From the NCBI GenBank assembly GCA_013365365.1, contig JABVXU010000071.1, forward strand, positions 62,001-126,000: a DNA stretch of 64,000 nt, in the 5' to 3' direction. The DNA comes from Cruorifilaria tuberocauda (taxonomy: Eukaryota; Nematoda; Chromadorea; Rhabditida; Onchocercidae). The stretch's first letter is position 1. Each line of letters opens with the position of its first letter. Under the pieces are notes generated by a model. It did not search any database and was not told where the DNA came from. It saw only the letters and a program-made list of their open reading frames with translations. The translations under genes and the position numbers were made by a program. This document shows, piece after piece, positions 53,701 through 64,000 of the stretch.

Positions 53701-53929
53701 TCATAGCTATAATATTCTCACAGTATTTGAATTACGCAAATTTCGGAATTTCGGAATTTTAGGGCGACCGTTTACAATAAACTGTGATACGGAAATTGAT
53801 GAAAAGGGTGGTTTTTGTCGAGAATGGGCGAGAGCAGGTCTTTGCGATACACATCGACCAACAATGTTTCTTTTTTGTAGGCGAACATGCCTGTGTGTTG
53901 GACCACCGATGGATGATCGGTTGAAATGA
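47604..53929 (+). CDS. secreted polyQ / Ser-Thr-Glu-rich protein with C-terminal ShKT-like domain
   Basis: Family not recognised as a whole. Exons: 47604-47769, 48288-48415, 48617-52514, 52855-52893, 53235-53285 and 53763-53929, total 1,482 residues. Residues 1-23 form a signal peptide (IYLLIAITFA end); a glutamine run follows the expected cleavage point at once. The 3.9-kb third exon encodes about 1,300 residues dominated by Ser, Thr and Glu with few hydrophobics and several N-glycosylation sequons, so mucin-like and probably heavily modified. FGYG or SGYG motifs recur five times. The last exon has six cysteines with WARAGLC and CRRTC, resembling ShKT, although the final spacing is C-x3-C-x1-C rather than the usual x2. 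The third-exon donor is GC (GAAG|GCATGG). An alternative GT donor five bases downstream (exon end 52519) also keeps the ShKT frame if the sixth exon ends at 53283. A TTATCAG acceptor lies directly before the ATG. Extracellular; role unknown. Confidence 0.85.
47673..47753 (+). repeat. CAA/CAG tract encoding polyglutamine
   Basis: 27 codons: 25 Gln and two His (CAT at codons 8 and 10). CAA predominates, switching to CAG at the 3' end. It begins exactly where signal peptidase should cut, so the mature protein would start with polyQ. Likely length-variable. Confidence 0.95.
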
Positions 53930-55717
53930 TCAAAAAATATTTTAGAACTTCAAATTTGATAATAGCAACGATTAGTGTTCGAGATTTTAGCTCCAAATCT
54001 CTTATGCTAGTAGTTTTAAGCTAGTTAATTGCCTGTACTATCGTTGATGTGAAACATTTTTTGAAATTTGCTCCAATCATTTTTCAAAATTACATCTAAA
54101 ATTTAATTATGAATGTTTTTTTCCTTAATCTCAATTTATGCTTTTTAAAAACTCCATTCGTGTCCATTTAAAATTTATTCTAATTAAATCAATTTCTTTC
54201 TAAAATTGACACAATTACTTTCAAATAAATACAAATGGAATAAATTGATTTCTGGAAAAAAGAAAATTCATTTTATCCTGTATTGGAGCGATAATTGATA
54301 GCAGTTTGTACGAGGTTTACTTTTTTTCCTTTGCTTCTACTAAAACTTTTACTCTAACGGCTAACATTCTTCCGGTAAGTATGTACTCTGTACTCTTCGA
54401 GAATTTTTAGTTCTTTACTTTTTGAAAGAAAAAATTTCAAATTGGTAACGTATAAAATAGTTTTCGAATTTGTAAAATAATTGTTCATATTGAAGCAATT
54501 ATTGCTTGTACGGTCGTTGATTTAATATCATTATTATTTTATTATGATTATCGTTGTTTGAAATTACTAAAAAATGTAATTTAAACTGATATTATGTGAT
54601 AAATTTTCCAAATTCTCTTCCTTATTTTATATCTTAATGATATCATTTCTGAAAAAATATCACCAATTTCTGAAATTTAATTAATTCAAAAAAGATTATA
54701 TGAATAAGAAAAGGGAAAATAATTACGAATTTAAGCGATGATTTCTTTTTCACGTTTTTCACGTTGAAAATTCAATCAAATATTGCATTTGAATACTTTC
54801 ATTAAATTGATTACTTTCAACAATTTAAAAATAAAATCATAGAAAGTTTGATGAAATGAATGCGATAAATTCAAATTCCATTGGAAATTGATCTGTAAAA
54901 CAGCTGTTCAGTTGTTACTGATAAGATTAATGAATCACATACTGATGACACAAATGCATGGCGGTATTATTATCATCTTAAATGATATAACATATCATTA
55001 TGTGGCTCTTAACAGTATCCGTCTCAGCTTTGAGAAGATTTTCACTAACTAATTCGTTCTCTGCTTACTTGTACGAATTTATATGATAATGATATATTTT
55101 CAGTATAATTACTTTCCAGCTCAATCATCTATAAATACAAGAGAAGCAGCAAATAAACACCCAAATAACTCACTATAACAACAAACTTATTATCAATTAA
55201 GAAAGCAATGCTAGTCAGATAATCAATAAACTATAAGTTAGTTATGGAAATATGTAATAAGCAGTTTTCCATGCTTTCCTAATGTAAATTTTAGAATAAA
55301 ATTACTCCTTGATCCGTTATTATCCGCAAATTATAACATCGATTGATTAATTATATCGAAATCTCAGATATTACAAACTGATAAGAAAACATCGATGTAA
55401 AAGCGAACAAATGGCCTTTGCCCGCGATTTCGAAGAATGAAGCAGTCAATGATAAAATGAAAGAATTGATATTATCAATGAAGTCGCATAAAATATCACT
55501 TTAATCATTACAGATGAAATCATTAACATCATTATCGTTCTCTTTTATCAGATAATCAGAAACTTAAATCAATAAATCTTCTATCTCGCAATCAAATCGT
55601 GCAACATATTCAGAATACATTTCAGTTTTCTCCGGAAATTTCATTACTTCCGTATCCCGTATCAGTACTATTTATTATACCTAGATCTTTATTTCAACCA
55701 TCCATCAGTTATCAGCT

Positions 55718-55930
55718 ATGCTATCAGTATCAACAGTATTTACAACTATCAAATTTGATTGTTACAAAATAAAAACTAAAACGTTGGAACCAAAAAGAAG
55801 AAGAGAAGTCATGATTGTGAAACGGATTCGGATCGCAAATTCTGAAAATGTATTAAATTTTTTTCCAGAAGAGCATAAACAACGCCATTGTTTATCTGAT
55901 AATGAGGATGATGATATCATCTACAATTAA
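55718..55930 (+). CDS. small hypothetical ORF (70 aa)
   Basis: Open frame starting MLSVSTVFTTIKFDCYK, with a basic middle (EPKRRREVMIVKRIRI) and a strongly acidic end (DNEDDDIIYN). The uneven charge layout looks less random than other short frames here, and an AATAAA follows about 50 bases after the stop. No family recognised, no signal peptide, no splice sites that extend it. It could be a small nuclear-type protein or chance. Confidence 0.3.
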   Translation: MLSVSTVFTTIKFDCYKIKTKTLEPKRRREVMIVKRIRIANSENVLNFFPEEHKQRHCLSDNEDDDIIYN

Positions 55931-56451
55931 AATGATTAAAAAATTGAAGAGAAAGAAGCTTGCATTAAAAATTATCAAAATAAAAACTTTTTTAGACAGA
56001 GCAAATGCGAATAATACTGAGTTATTTTTATATATATATTGCTTTAAGAAATACTAGAAATTTGATATTCTTAGTGCTACTTAAATATGTGGAAGAGATG
56101 ATGATGAATTTGAAGACCGAGAAATCCCGGTGGCAAATTCGCTTGAATCATGGTTGATTTTCAGTTTTAGCTTAGTTTAGCTAGCAACTAAATATTCGCT
56201 TCAAACTGAAATCCTATCGTTTATTGTTTCTCTCTTAATCCTTTTTACAGTTAATTTTTATTCTCTCATATGAATATTTATTCAATTTAGTTCTAATATT
56301 ATCAACTGAATAGATCAAATATTTTTTATAAAACATCCAAATTTTTAAGCCAAAAAACAAAAAAACTTTGTGATATTATCGACGATATCACATTCATTAG
56401 CATTATTATCATTATCACTGTCATCATCATCATTTTAAGCATTATTGAATG

Positions 56452-56457
56452 TTTATT
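56452..56457 (-). terminator. possible polyadenylation signal of the MPPED gene
   Basis: AATAAA on the minus strand, ten bases beyond the stop codon at 56469-56467. Confidence 0.4.
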
Positions 56458-56466
56458 CGATTTAAT

Positions 56467-59400
56467 TTATTTGATAGATCGGCGATATTTATACGTCCAA
56501 CGTTCTTTCTTAATCATATCGACAGTTATATCAAAGATAACGGGATTATTTGCTAGCTGTAATCGTTCATCAACCAATGAACAATTAACAAATTTCGTGT
56601 AACCATCCGTTGTACAGCCATATCCTAAAAGAACTTTCCATACTTCAATTAACTTACTTTCCTCAAAATATATCCACTACTTTGATATATTCTGATCTAC
56701 TCTGTATTATACTTAATTTATGTTTAATGTAAATTATAATGAAAATTTTTTATCTTATTTTAGAATGAAAGAATAAAATTTGACTGTCGATTGCATTTAT
56801 TGAATTTAAAAATTGATTTATTTAATTGTACCTTAAAAGTAATATCGCACTAAATGCTACATAATAGATTTTACTGATAATGAAAAGGGAGAAAAAAAGG
56901 TAATTGCGTCGTAAGACAATTTATTTATCATTTAGCATCAATTTGGAAAATAAACCTGAATGAATATGACCAAAAACGTGATATTTTGGTCGAATACGTT
57001 TAACAACCGAATTTAATAATTCGACGCAACCTGCGTGTAATCCCGCTGGTAGAATATCTCCGTGACCTGAAATAGAAAGGAAAAATGAAAAGAAATAACA
57101 TTATCATGTTAAAATAATATTATCATTACAATGATACATTCCATTGAGATGATAAAAACGAAAATTCTAATTTTCAAAAATAATTTTATCTTTCTAACAA
57201 ATGATTGAATCTCCCCCGTGATAAATTATTGATATTAGAAAAATATTTTCTAAATTGTAAAATATTGAAATGAAAAAAATAAAATAAAAAATCACGGATT
57301 AAAAAAAAATTCTAATCACTCGTTACAATCAACAATTAAAATCGCTCAATCATTAGCGAGAAACAACCTAATGGTGGTGTATGAGTGATAAGAACATCGA
57401 TACCAGCTGGTATTTCATTCCATTTATCAAGTAGAGCTTGTCCTCGAGGCAGATTAAAAGCCATATCATCATACTGTGGCAGCCTAAAAATTTCATCATA
57501 TAGCAAATTCTCGAATTTGATTAAAAAATTTAAAACAACCATGCTTATTTGATAGATAACGCATATGTTTATTTCAATAATTTATGATATCTCTTGAACA
57601 TTGCATTTATATTTAGTAAACAAATTTCTTATTCTAATTGATTACTTATCCTCTCTCTCTTTTTTGCTTATAAAAAATAAAAGTGATAAAATGATAAAAA
57701 AAGAAGAAGCATTAATTTAAGAAAAAAGATTATTTCAGTTGCTTTTACCGATTCTATCATTAATTTCAAAAATTAAACAATTAATAAATCAAATAAAAAA
57801 AGTAAAACTTCAACAAAATAAAATTGACAACTGATAATGAACTTCATACTTTAGTTAATGCAATAATTGGAATTAACAGAAAAACGTTTTAATGAATGAA
57901 TGAAATTACAGTATCACTACAGTCTATTTCATGAAGTTACTGTAATAACACTACAGTATATTAAATTTTAATTATATCATGAAAATGCAATACCAACCAC
58001 GGCGTTCCATAAATTCGAATACCGAATAGTTCTATTGAACTATCTTCTAAATAAATTATATTTTCCAATTTTGTTTTAGCACTTTTCATTTCATAAGATG
58101 AAAACTCATTGCTAAGTGTTTGCTTCACAGCTAATTTCTTCTCACCATATTTACTTCCTAAAACAGGAATAAATTTTAAATTACAAAAGCATATTTTTAG
58201 CTATTTAACTTTCTAATAATAAAATCATAAAATTGAAGTGTGAACATTTAGTTATATTAAAGAAGTTAGCAAATAATAAGTTAAATAAGTGGAGTTTAAT
58301 TAAATATGATCAAATTTTAAAAATTCATTAAATTATCATATCTGCATCTTCTTAAATAAAAAAGATTTTTAGCTTTTACATTATGCTTTATTGCAATATT
58401 CTAAAATTTATAACAAACAATTCTCATGCCAAAAAAATATTAATTGATTTTAAATAGATAATTTAATAAAGTAATTAATTAATTAATAATTGACAAATTC
58501 AATGCAGTGAGAGTTTTGATAAATATCTCTAGAGGATATTTCAAGCTTACCATTAGCTTTCATGAAACGATCATCGAATGTATATTCATGATTACCAGCG
58601 ATTACCACTTTTACAGTATGACGAAGTTGTTCTGTAGTGAATAATAAAAATGTATTAAAAGCGTTTTAAAAGAAAACATCGTTAGTCACATGAGAAAAGT
58701 ACTTTAATCACTATAAATTTAATTTCTAAAAATTATTCTTTTCATTTTAAATTTAAATTTATAAATTAATCGTTTGCTAATAAGAAATGAATGAGTAAAC
58801 TAGCATAATTGCATTTCCTGAATTATTAAATAAAAATAAATTAAGCTCAAGAAAATATTTCAAGTTTATCATATTTAAATATATAAAAGATTTTTATCTG
58901 AAACTAGTCCCATGTATAACCGTGATTATTTAATTAGTTATACTTAAATACTTAATGAAATTATTGTGGATGAAAAAGAAAAGAGGATGAAAATTATGAA
59001 AGTAAAGTGAAAAATAAATCAAAATATTTACTGATTTTTGATACATTTTGCTGCTTTACAAACTTTATCAACATCAGAAATCATTAATTAAAATTTTTGA
59101 ATTTTCAAATTCCGATAGACGAGATGAAGAAGAATTTTGAAAATTTCATTTTTGTTGCCTAAGATGGACAATGATTACAGTTAATTATAGTAATAATACA
59201 CAGACTAAATGTAATTTGAAAATTTTCAAAATTTCTGCAACAACCTAAAAATTCACACTTCATTTAAATCTAAATCAGCATTAATATATGCTTGCTGAAT
59301 TGTAGACTTACTGTATTCGAAAGAAATAGTGAAGAAGTGAAATTTTTGAGAAATTTAATTCTTTTAACTTACTCAAATATTCGCTAAAAAGTTTAACTTC

Positions 59401-61219
59401 ATCCGGTCGACCGTACGATGTGAAATCACCTGCAACGATAAGAATATCACCGGGTGGAACACATTGCGGATCAGGAAATGATTGATGAAGACAAGCCATA
59501 CAAACAAATCGAACGGCATCTTGTCGTATCGGTGTATCCAATTTCATCTGAAAATTTATTTTTTAATTCATTAAATTTAGTAATTTAAGCTTCTTAATGA
59601 TTGCTTATCTTGTGATATTATTAACGTTTAAACTTATCATTTATCTTATCATTTAAACATTAAGTAAAAGTATTATAAAATATTGATTCTATCATCGTAT
59701 TTATCAGCTTCTTCTTAACATTGAATTTTGTTTAAAAATTAAAAATTTCGAAAGCAACATCTTTCAAAATTTTTAAAAATTTTGCAATTTATCAAGGAAA
59801 ATAAACATTTGTCTATCACTTACCTGTCTTACTGTTTTCACCGGACGCTTATTTTTAATCATCTCCCAAGCTATTAGCGGATCATCAGTGTATTTATGTG
59901 GAGTAATCTGTCAAAAAAAATTATAGTTTAAGTATAAGTAAATATTTTCATAATTCAATTACTATTAATTACCATTAATTGTTTAAAAAAAATTATTTAC
60001 TGTATGCATAGTTTATTGACCGAATAGTTTTCTAAACTATAATTATTGAATTTATAATTTAATTATCCATTAATTATTATTAATTGTTCTGATCATCAAA
60101 GAAATTTTCCCTGTTTACTAAACAATTTTCGAAATTTCAACTTCATGGCTATTAATTAATTAAAAAAGTGTTGTTAAATTTAAAATTACAGTATCCGAAA
60201 AATACTCATTTATTGCTGAACAAAATTATTTAAAGAATATTGGATAAATTTGAAACTGCAATCTTGAAAATATTTTCGTACGCATCATATTTTAATATAA
60301 ATAATTGTAAATTGAAATTTGACAAAAATAAATAAATAAATAATCAATAATTATACAATGAAATTGAATAAAAATAAATAATAACAAAACTTATTAGTGA
60401 TTTTGATTATTTGAAAATCTTAGGAGCTTAAGTTTATTATTAATTATTTCAAAAAAACAAAAAAAAATATTATTAAACCTTTTTCACTTTATGAATTTTT
60501 TTATACGAAAAGAAGAGAATTGCAATTTCTCAAAATTTTTAATTTGTTTACTTCAGTTGTAAAAGCTGAACGTCGTTTATTCTTTGATGAACGTCGTTGT
60601 TGTTGTTTACGAGATTGAATATTGAACGGATCGGAACAAGATGACGAAGTTCGTTCATCATCCAATTTTACTTTTTCCAATTCATCTCGCAGTTGAGGAA
60701 TAAGTGGAGAGCATTCTAAAACGATATACGTTTATTTTTTTAAAAGCAAATTTGAACAACTCTAAAATATTATAAACAAATATGCAAAATGAACATTAGA
60801 AATATAAATAAATAAATATAAACTACAATTTAATAAATATAAGTATAAATAAAACTTATCAATGATTTAGATTATCCGAAAATATTAGGAACTAAATTCT
60901 ATTTCTAGTTAATTTATTACTGATCACTTCAAAAAGATATATATTCTTAATTTTTTCACTTCATGAATTCATGGATTGATAAAATCTAAATACTAAAAAT
61001 TTGAAGCAATTATTTTTTTAGTTAATTTATAAATCATACTTATTCATTAATAATATACTTCGTACCAAAAGAAAAAAATTAACAAATGTTTAAACCAAGT
61101 TCAACTCGTCCACTACAGCCTGGTTCTGCAGTTTCACACGTACGTTGCAGAGATTCTCGTGAATTTTTCGCAGTTATCAGTGGTGATGATATACGACGTT
61201 CTTTGGGTTTTGTTAAAGC
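56467..61219 (-). CDS. MPPED-type metallophosphoesterase (5' end unresolved)
   Basis: Member of the MPPED1/MPPED2 (UPF0046) metallophosphoesterase family. Nine exons on the minus strand: 61219-61096, 60715-60552, 59907-59824, 59547-59373, 58631-58551, 58157-57998, 57483-57368, 57066-56956 and 56624-56467. They encode 390 residues with phases closing; the first exon opens in phase 0 without an ATG, so the start lies further right. Seen: DPLIAWEMIKNKRPV, RFVCMACLHQSF, PPGDILIVAGDFTSYGRP, VVIAGNHEYTFDDRFM, FGIRIYGTPW, FNLPRGQALLDKWNEIPAGI, THTPPLG, CVELLNSVVKRIRPKYHVFG, GHIHSGYG and NPVIFDI. The GDFT, GNHE and GHIH motifs are intact. The first motif, SDTH in relatives, reads ACLH, so a metal-binding aspartate is missing. 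The N-terminal part is charged and probably disordered. Confidence 0.92.
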
Positions 61220-64000
61220 CTAAAGTTTGATAAAATATAATTTAACAACAAAATTCAATCAGTTCTGTAATATCAAGTCTTTTATTTTTTTTACAGTAAA
61301 TTATTAATTTCAAAAATTATCATTGCAAAAGAAATTTTTTTTAGCAAGAAAAATTATATCCGCTCTTTTCTCTTCCAATCTTTATTAGCTTAATTGTAAT
61401 TAATTGTAATCTTTTAATTAACCTTTATATAATTATAATCTTTTCTTTTCTTTTAAAGTTTCAAAAGGTTGAAAATAAATTATCTTAACTAGTCATGCTG
61501 TATATCCATTAATTTGAATTTTTAACATTTTAACAAAAATGCTTCAAGTTCAATCAATCAACAACTGCTAGTAAAAATTTAAAATATTTTAGAAATATTG
61601 TTTTGGTAGGAAAATATTAAAGTATAGGGAATTCATGGAAATTGAATAAAAGTATTGAAATTAAAAATATGCAAATATTTTGTGATATTTATTTTGAGAA
61701 TTGAAAAATTACCAACGATTTTCACTAATTGGTTTTTTTTTTATCAAATTTGTAATTAAAAAAATTTCGGAGAAGTTTTATTTATCAATGAACTCATCGT
61801 TGAACTTTGTTATCAATCTTGCAATATCATTATCAAAATATATTTTACAAATAATTTCAAGATTGGAATGTGGTAGAAGTGGAATTGTCTAGCAATTGTT
61901 TCATTATTAAAATAAATGGGATAAATGACATTCGAAATTGTAACATAACGTTAGTTACTTAGCATTTTAATTACTTAAATTGTATTATGAAAGCAAAAGT
62001 TGAGTTAATAGTTTGATAAAAATATTGTTTAACTTGGAAATTTTTTAATTTATACTAAACATCTCTGAAAATGAAATATTTTTTCGATTTGAATTTTAAA
62101 TTTTCAAGTATAAGAAGTTATTTTACTTTCACTTAATTTAATTTATCTTTTTGTGAAGAAAAAAGAAGAACAAACCAGGAACATAATCAATGATGAAGTA
62201 CTGTTGATTTATTTGCGTCAAATATTTTTTGTTGCTTGTTATCAGTAGTTATTCTATAATTTTATCTAAATTTAGTATAATTTTAAAGATTTTGAATTTG
62301 TAAAAAATTAACTACCGTATACAGTATTACTGTTATATCGTATCAATTCTATAAAAAAAGGAACAAAGTGAAAATATATAGAGCAATACATTGCTAATTC
62401 AATTAAAATATTTTGAAATATTTTACAGAGTTTGAATGAAATCAAAAATTTCGCATTATTTATTTTTTCCTTTTTTTTGAAAAGACGATTAAAAGTTGTA
62501 AGAAAGAATTTCTCTAGAAACATATATAAGTAAATTCAAATCCATAACAGATCTATGAATTCAAATTGTTCAGTTAGAAGCTTCATTAATTAATTGCAAG
62601 TGAAAGAGGGAAGAGAAAAGAATAAGCTGATTTTTGAAAATAAATCAAAGCTTAAGTTTCATACAAAAAGTGAAAGTTCTAACAATCAAAATAAATGTTT
62701 TTACAATATGGAAAAGTTTCAGGAGACATGAAATTTCATATACTGAAATTTAGGTTAAGTTGATATTTTCACAATAAATAGTTTAATTCAGTAGTTATTC
62801 GGATGATCGAAAATTTTTCATCATAATAAATTAGGTTAAAAATGAATTTTATCTTCATCCATAATATACGATATCTGAGATCATCAGATATCATTAGACT
62901 ATCATCAGGTAACTGGATGGATGTCTATTGCTTTGAATAGGAATACCGATATAGAATCTTTCAAAAATATTCAAAAGAGAACCATTGAATACTACGATCA
63001 AATTCAATCAAATTAAATCCAAATATTAAATCAATCGCTAATTTTATTAGAAAATTAGCATACAACATATGAATGACAAATTTATCGGCTTAAAATGACT
63101 TAAATAATATAAAATAATCGATTGTACTGCTGCTTTCCATGATTTAATTTTGTTCTAATCGAAAGTCGATATCTTAAATAATAAAACGATTCAGCGTTAA
63201 TTAACTTTACCATTTCAATATATTTCAAAAAAAATTTTTATTTTATTATTTACTTCATTTCCACCCATTTAGTAATAAAGTAAAAAAAAATAAAAATTTA
63301 GCATTAAAATGAGTGAGGAAAGAGGAGGAAGGAGGTAACTCTAACGTTACTTTCAGATGAATTTCACTTTTCACAAATCTATCTATATTAATCAAAGCTC
63401 TCTCTCTCTTTCTCTCCTTCATTCCTACTTCCTGTTATATTAGTTTAAGAAAAAAAAATCTTTTTTGAAACCAAGTTAGAGCATTTTTCAGACAGTATAG
63501 AATATTGCGCTAAAGAAAATTTTCGAAAAATCATTCAAATTGATTACCTATCATACAAAACGAGTGAGAAAAAAAATATGGATGAAAAGAAAATAAGTGT
63601 CTACTAACATTCTCGACTTTCATTTGTAAATGCTTAACTCTTATCTAACTGATTTCTTTAAACTAATAGATCATAGTTCAATTTGTTGATTGCAATTTAA
63701 TGAGTAATGAAAGATTCGTCCCTCAAAATATTTTATTGGTATTAATATAAACAATCAAGACTTGATTAAATTTTCAAGTAGATTTGAAAGTACCATAACT
63801 TATAAATACCTGTTTCTAATCTTGGCAATTAAATAATAACAAATAGGTTTGAAAGTGGTATAATTTAATAACCGTTTTAAAATTCCTACAATTTGAAATG
63901 TTCCATAGTACATTGATATTATACTAATATATTGGATTATTTTAGAATTACTAGTAGAACAAACAAATAATCTGCCATTACTCGGTAATTCGGTCTGTGG
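61220..64000. other. 5' region of the MPPED gene, first exon not found
   Basis: AT-rich sequence upstream of the first certain exon. A 15-base candidate first exon at 63623-63609 (minus; MKVEN followed by a GTTAGT donor, phase 0) would join in frame but is too short to trust. The start could also lie beyond the window. A CT-rich run occurs near 63401-63418. No other gene recognised. Confidence 0.4.

Larger units (their letters stand above)
53930..56466. other. intergenic between convergent genes
   Basis: About 2.5 kb of AT-rich sequence between the secreted protein gene and the minus-strand metallophosphoesterase. It contains only the doubtful 70-codon frame at 55718-55930, called separately. 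Confidence 0.5.

Noticed and set aside
63609..63623. MKVEN mini-exon as the start of the MPPED gene
   Set aside because: It fits in phase with a GTTAGT donor, but 15 bases in AT-rich DNA is too little evidence to call.

Overview
The window reads as nuclear DNA of a nematode, most likely a clade III (filarial-type) parasite. The sequence is very AT-rich. Genes are split by introns of roughly 40 to 860 bases, nearly all ending in TTTTAG or TTTCAG. Most start codons sit 0 to 40 bases downstream of such an acceptor, the pattern left by spliced-leader trans-splicing. The genus cannot be decided from the sequence alone. No bacterial, Wolbachia, viral, CRISPR or intact transposon sequence was recognised.

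Left part (1-22.6 kb), conserved housekeeping genes: the 5' part of eIF3 subunit L (minus, runs off the left edge), RER1 (minus), a TBL2-type membrane WD40 protein (plus), PLGRKT (minus) and the U-box ubiquitin ligase UFD2/UBE4B (plus, 23 exons). RER1/TBL2 and PLGRKT/UFD2 are head-to-head pairs. All exon joins were worked out by hand; phases agree across every intron, and the complete genes give proteins of normal length (193, 463, 133 and 1019 residues).

Middle (22.6-34.2 kb): a possible small secreted protein, then two tandem genes for the mitochondrial pyruvate dehydrogenase E1 alpha subunit. The two share intron positions and phases from the third coding exon onward but differ in sequence; the second copy carries changes next to conserved cofactor and loop motifs.

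34.2-47.6 kb: about 13.4 kb with no gene I can support. It holds a 39-unit CT microsatellite, small tandem duplications and a tract dense in ATGATA/TGATAA words.

Right part (47.6-64 kb): a gene for a large secreted protein (signal peptide, then immediately a polyglutamine run, about 1,300 residues rich in Ser, Thr and Glu with spaced FGYG motifs, and a C-terminal ShKT-like six-cysteine domain). It is followed by a small doubtful ORF and, on the minus strand, an MPPED-type metallophosphoesterase that has lost the Asp of its first metal motif. The 5' end of that gene is unresolved.

The genes do not form one pathway. The parts most worth a second look are the secreted polyQ/mucin-like/ShKT protein, the diverged PDHA pair and the altered metallophosphoesterase.
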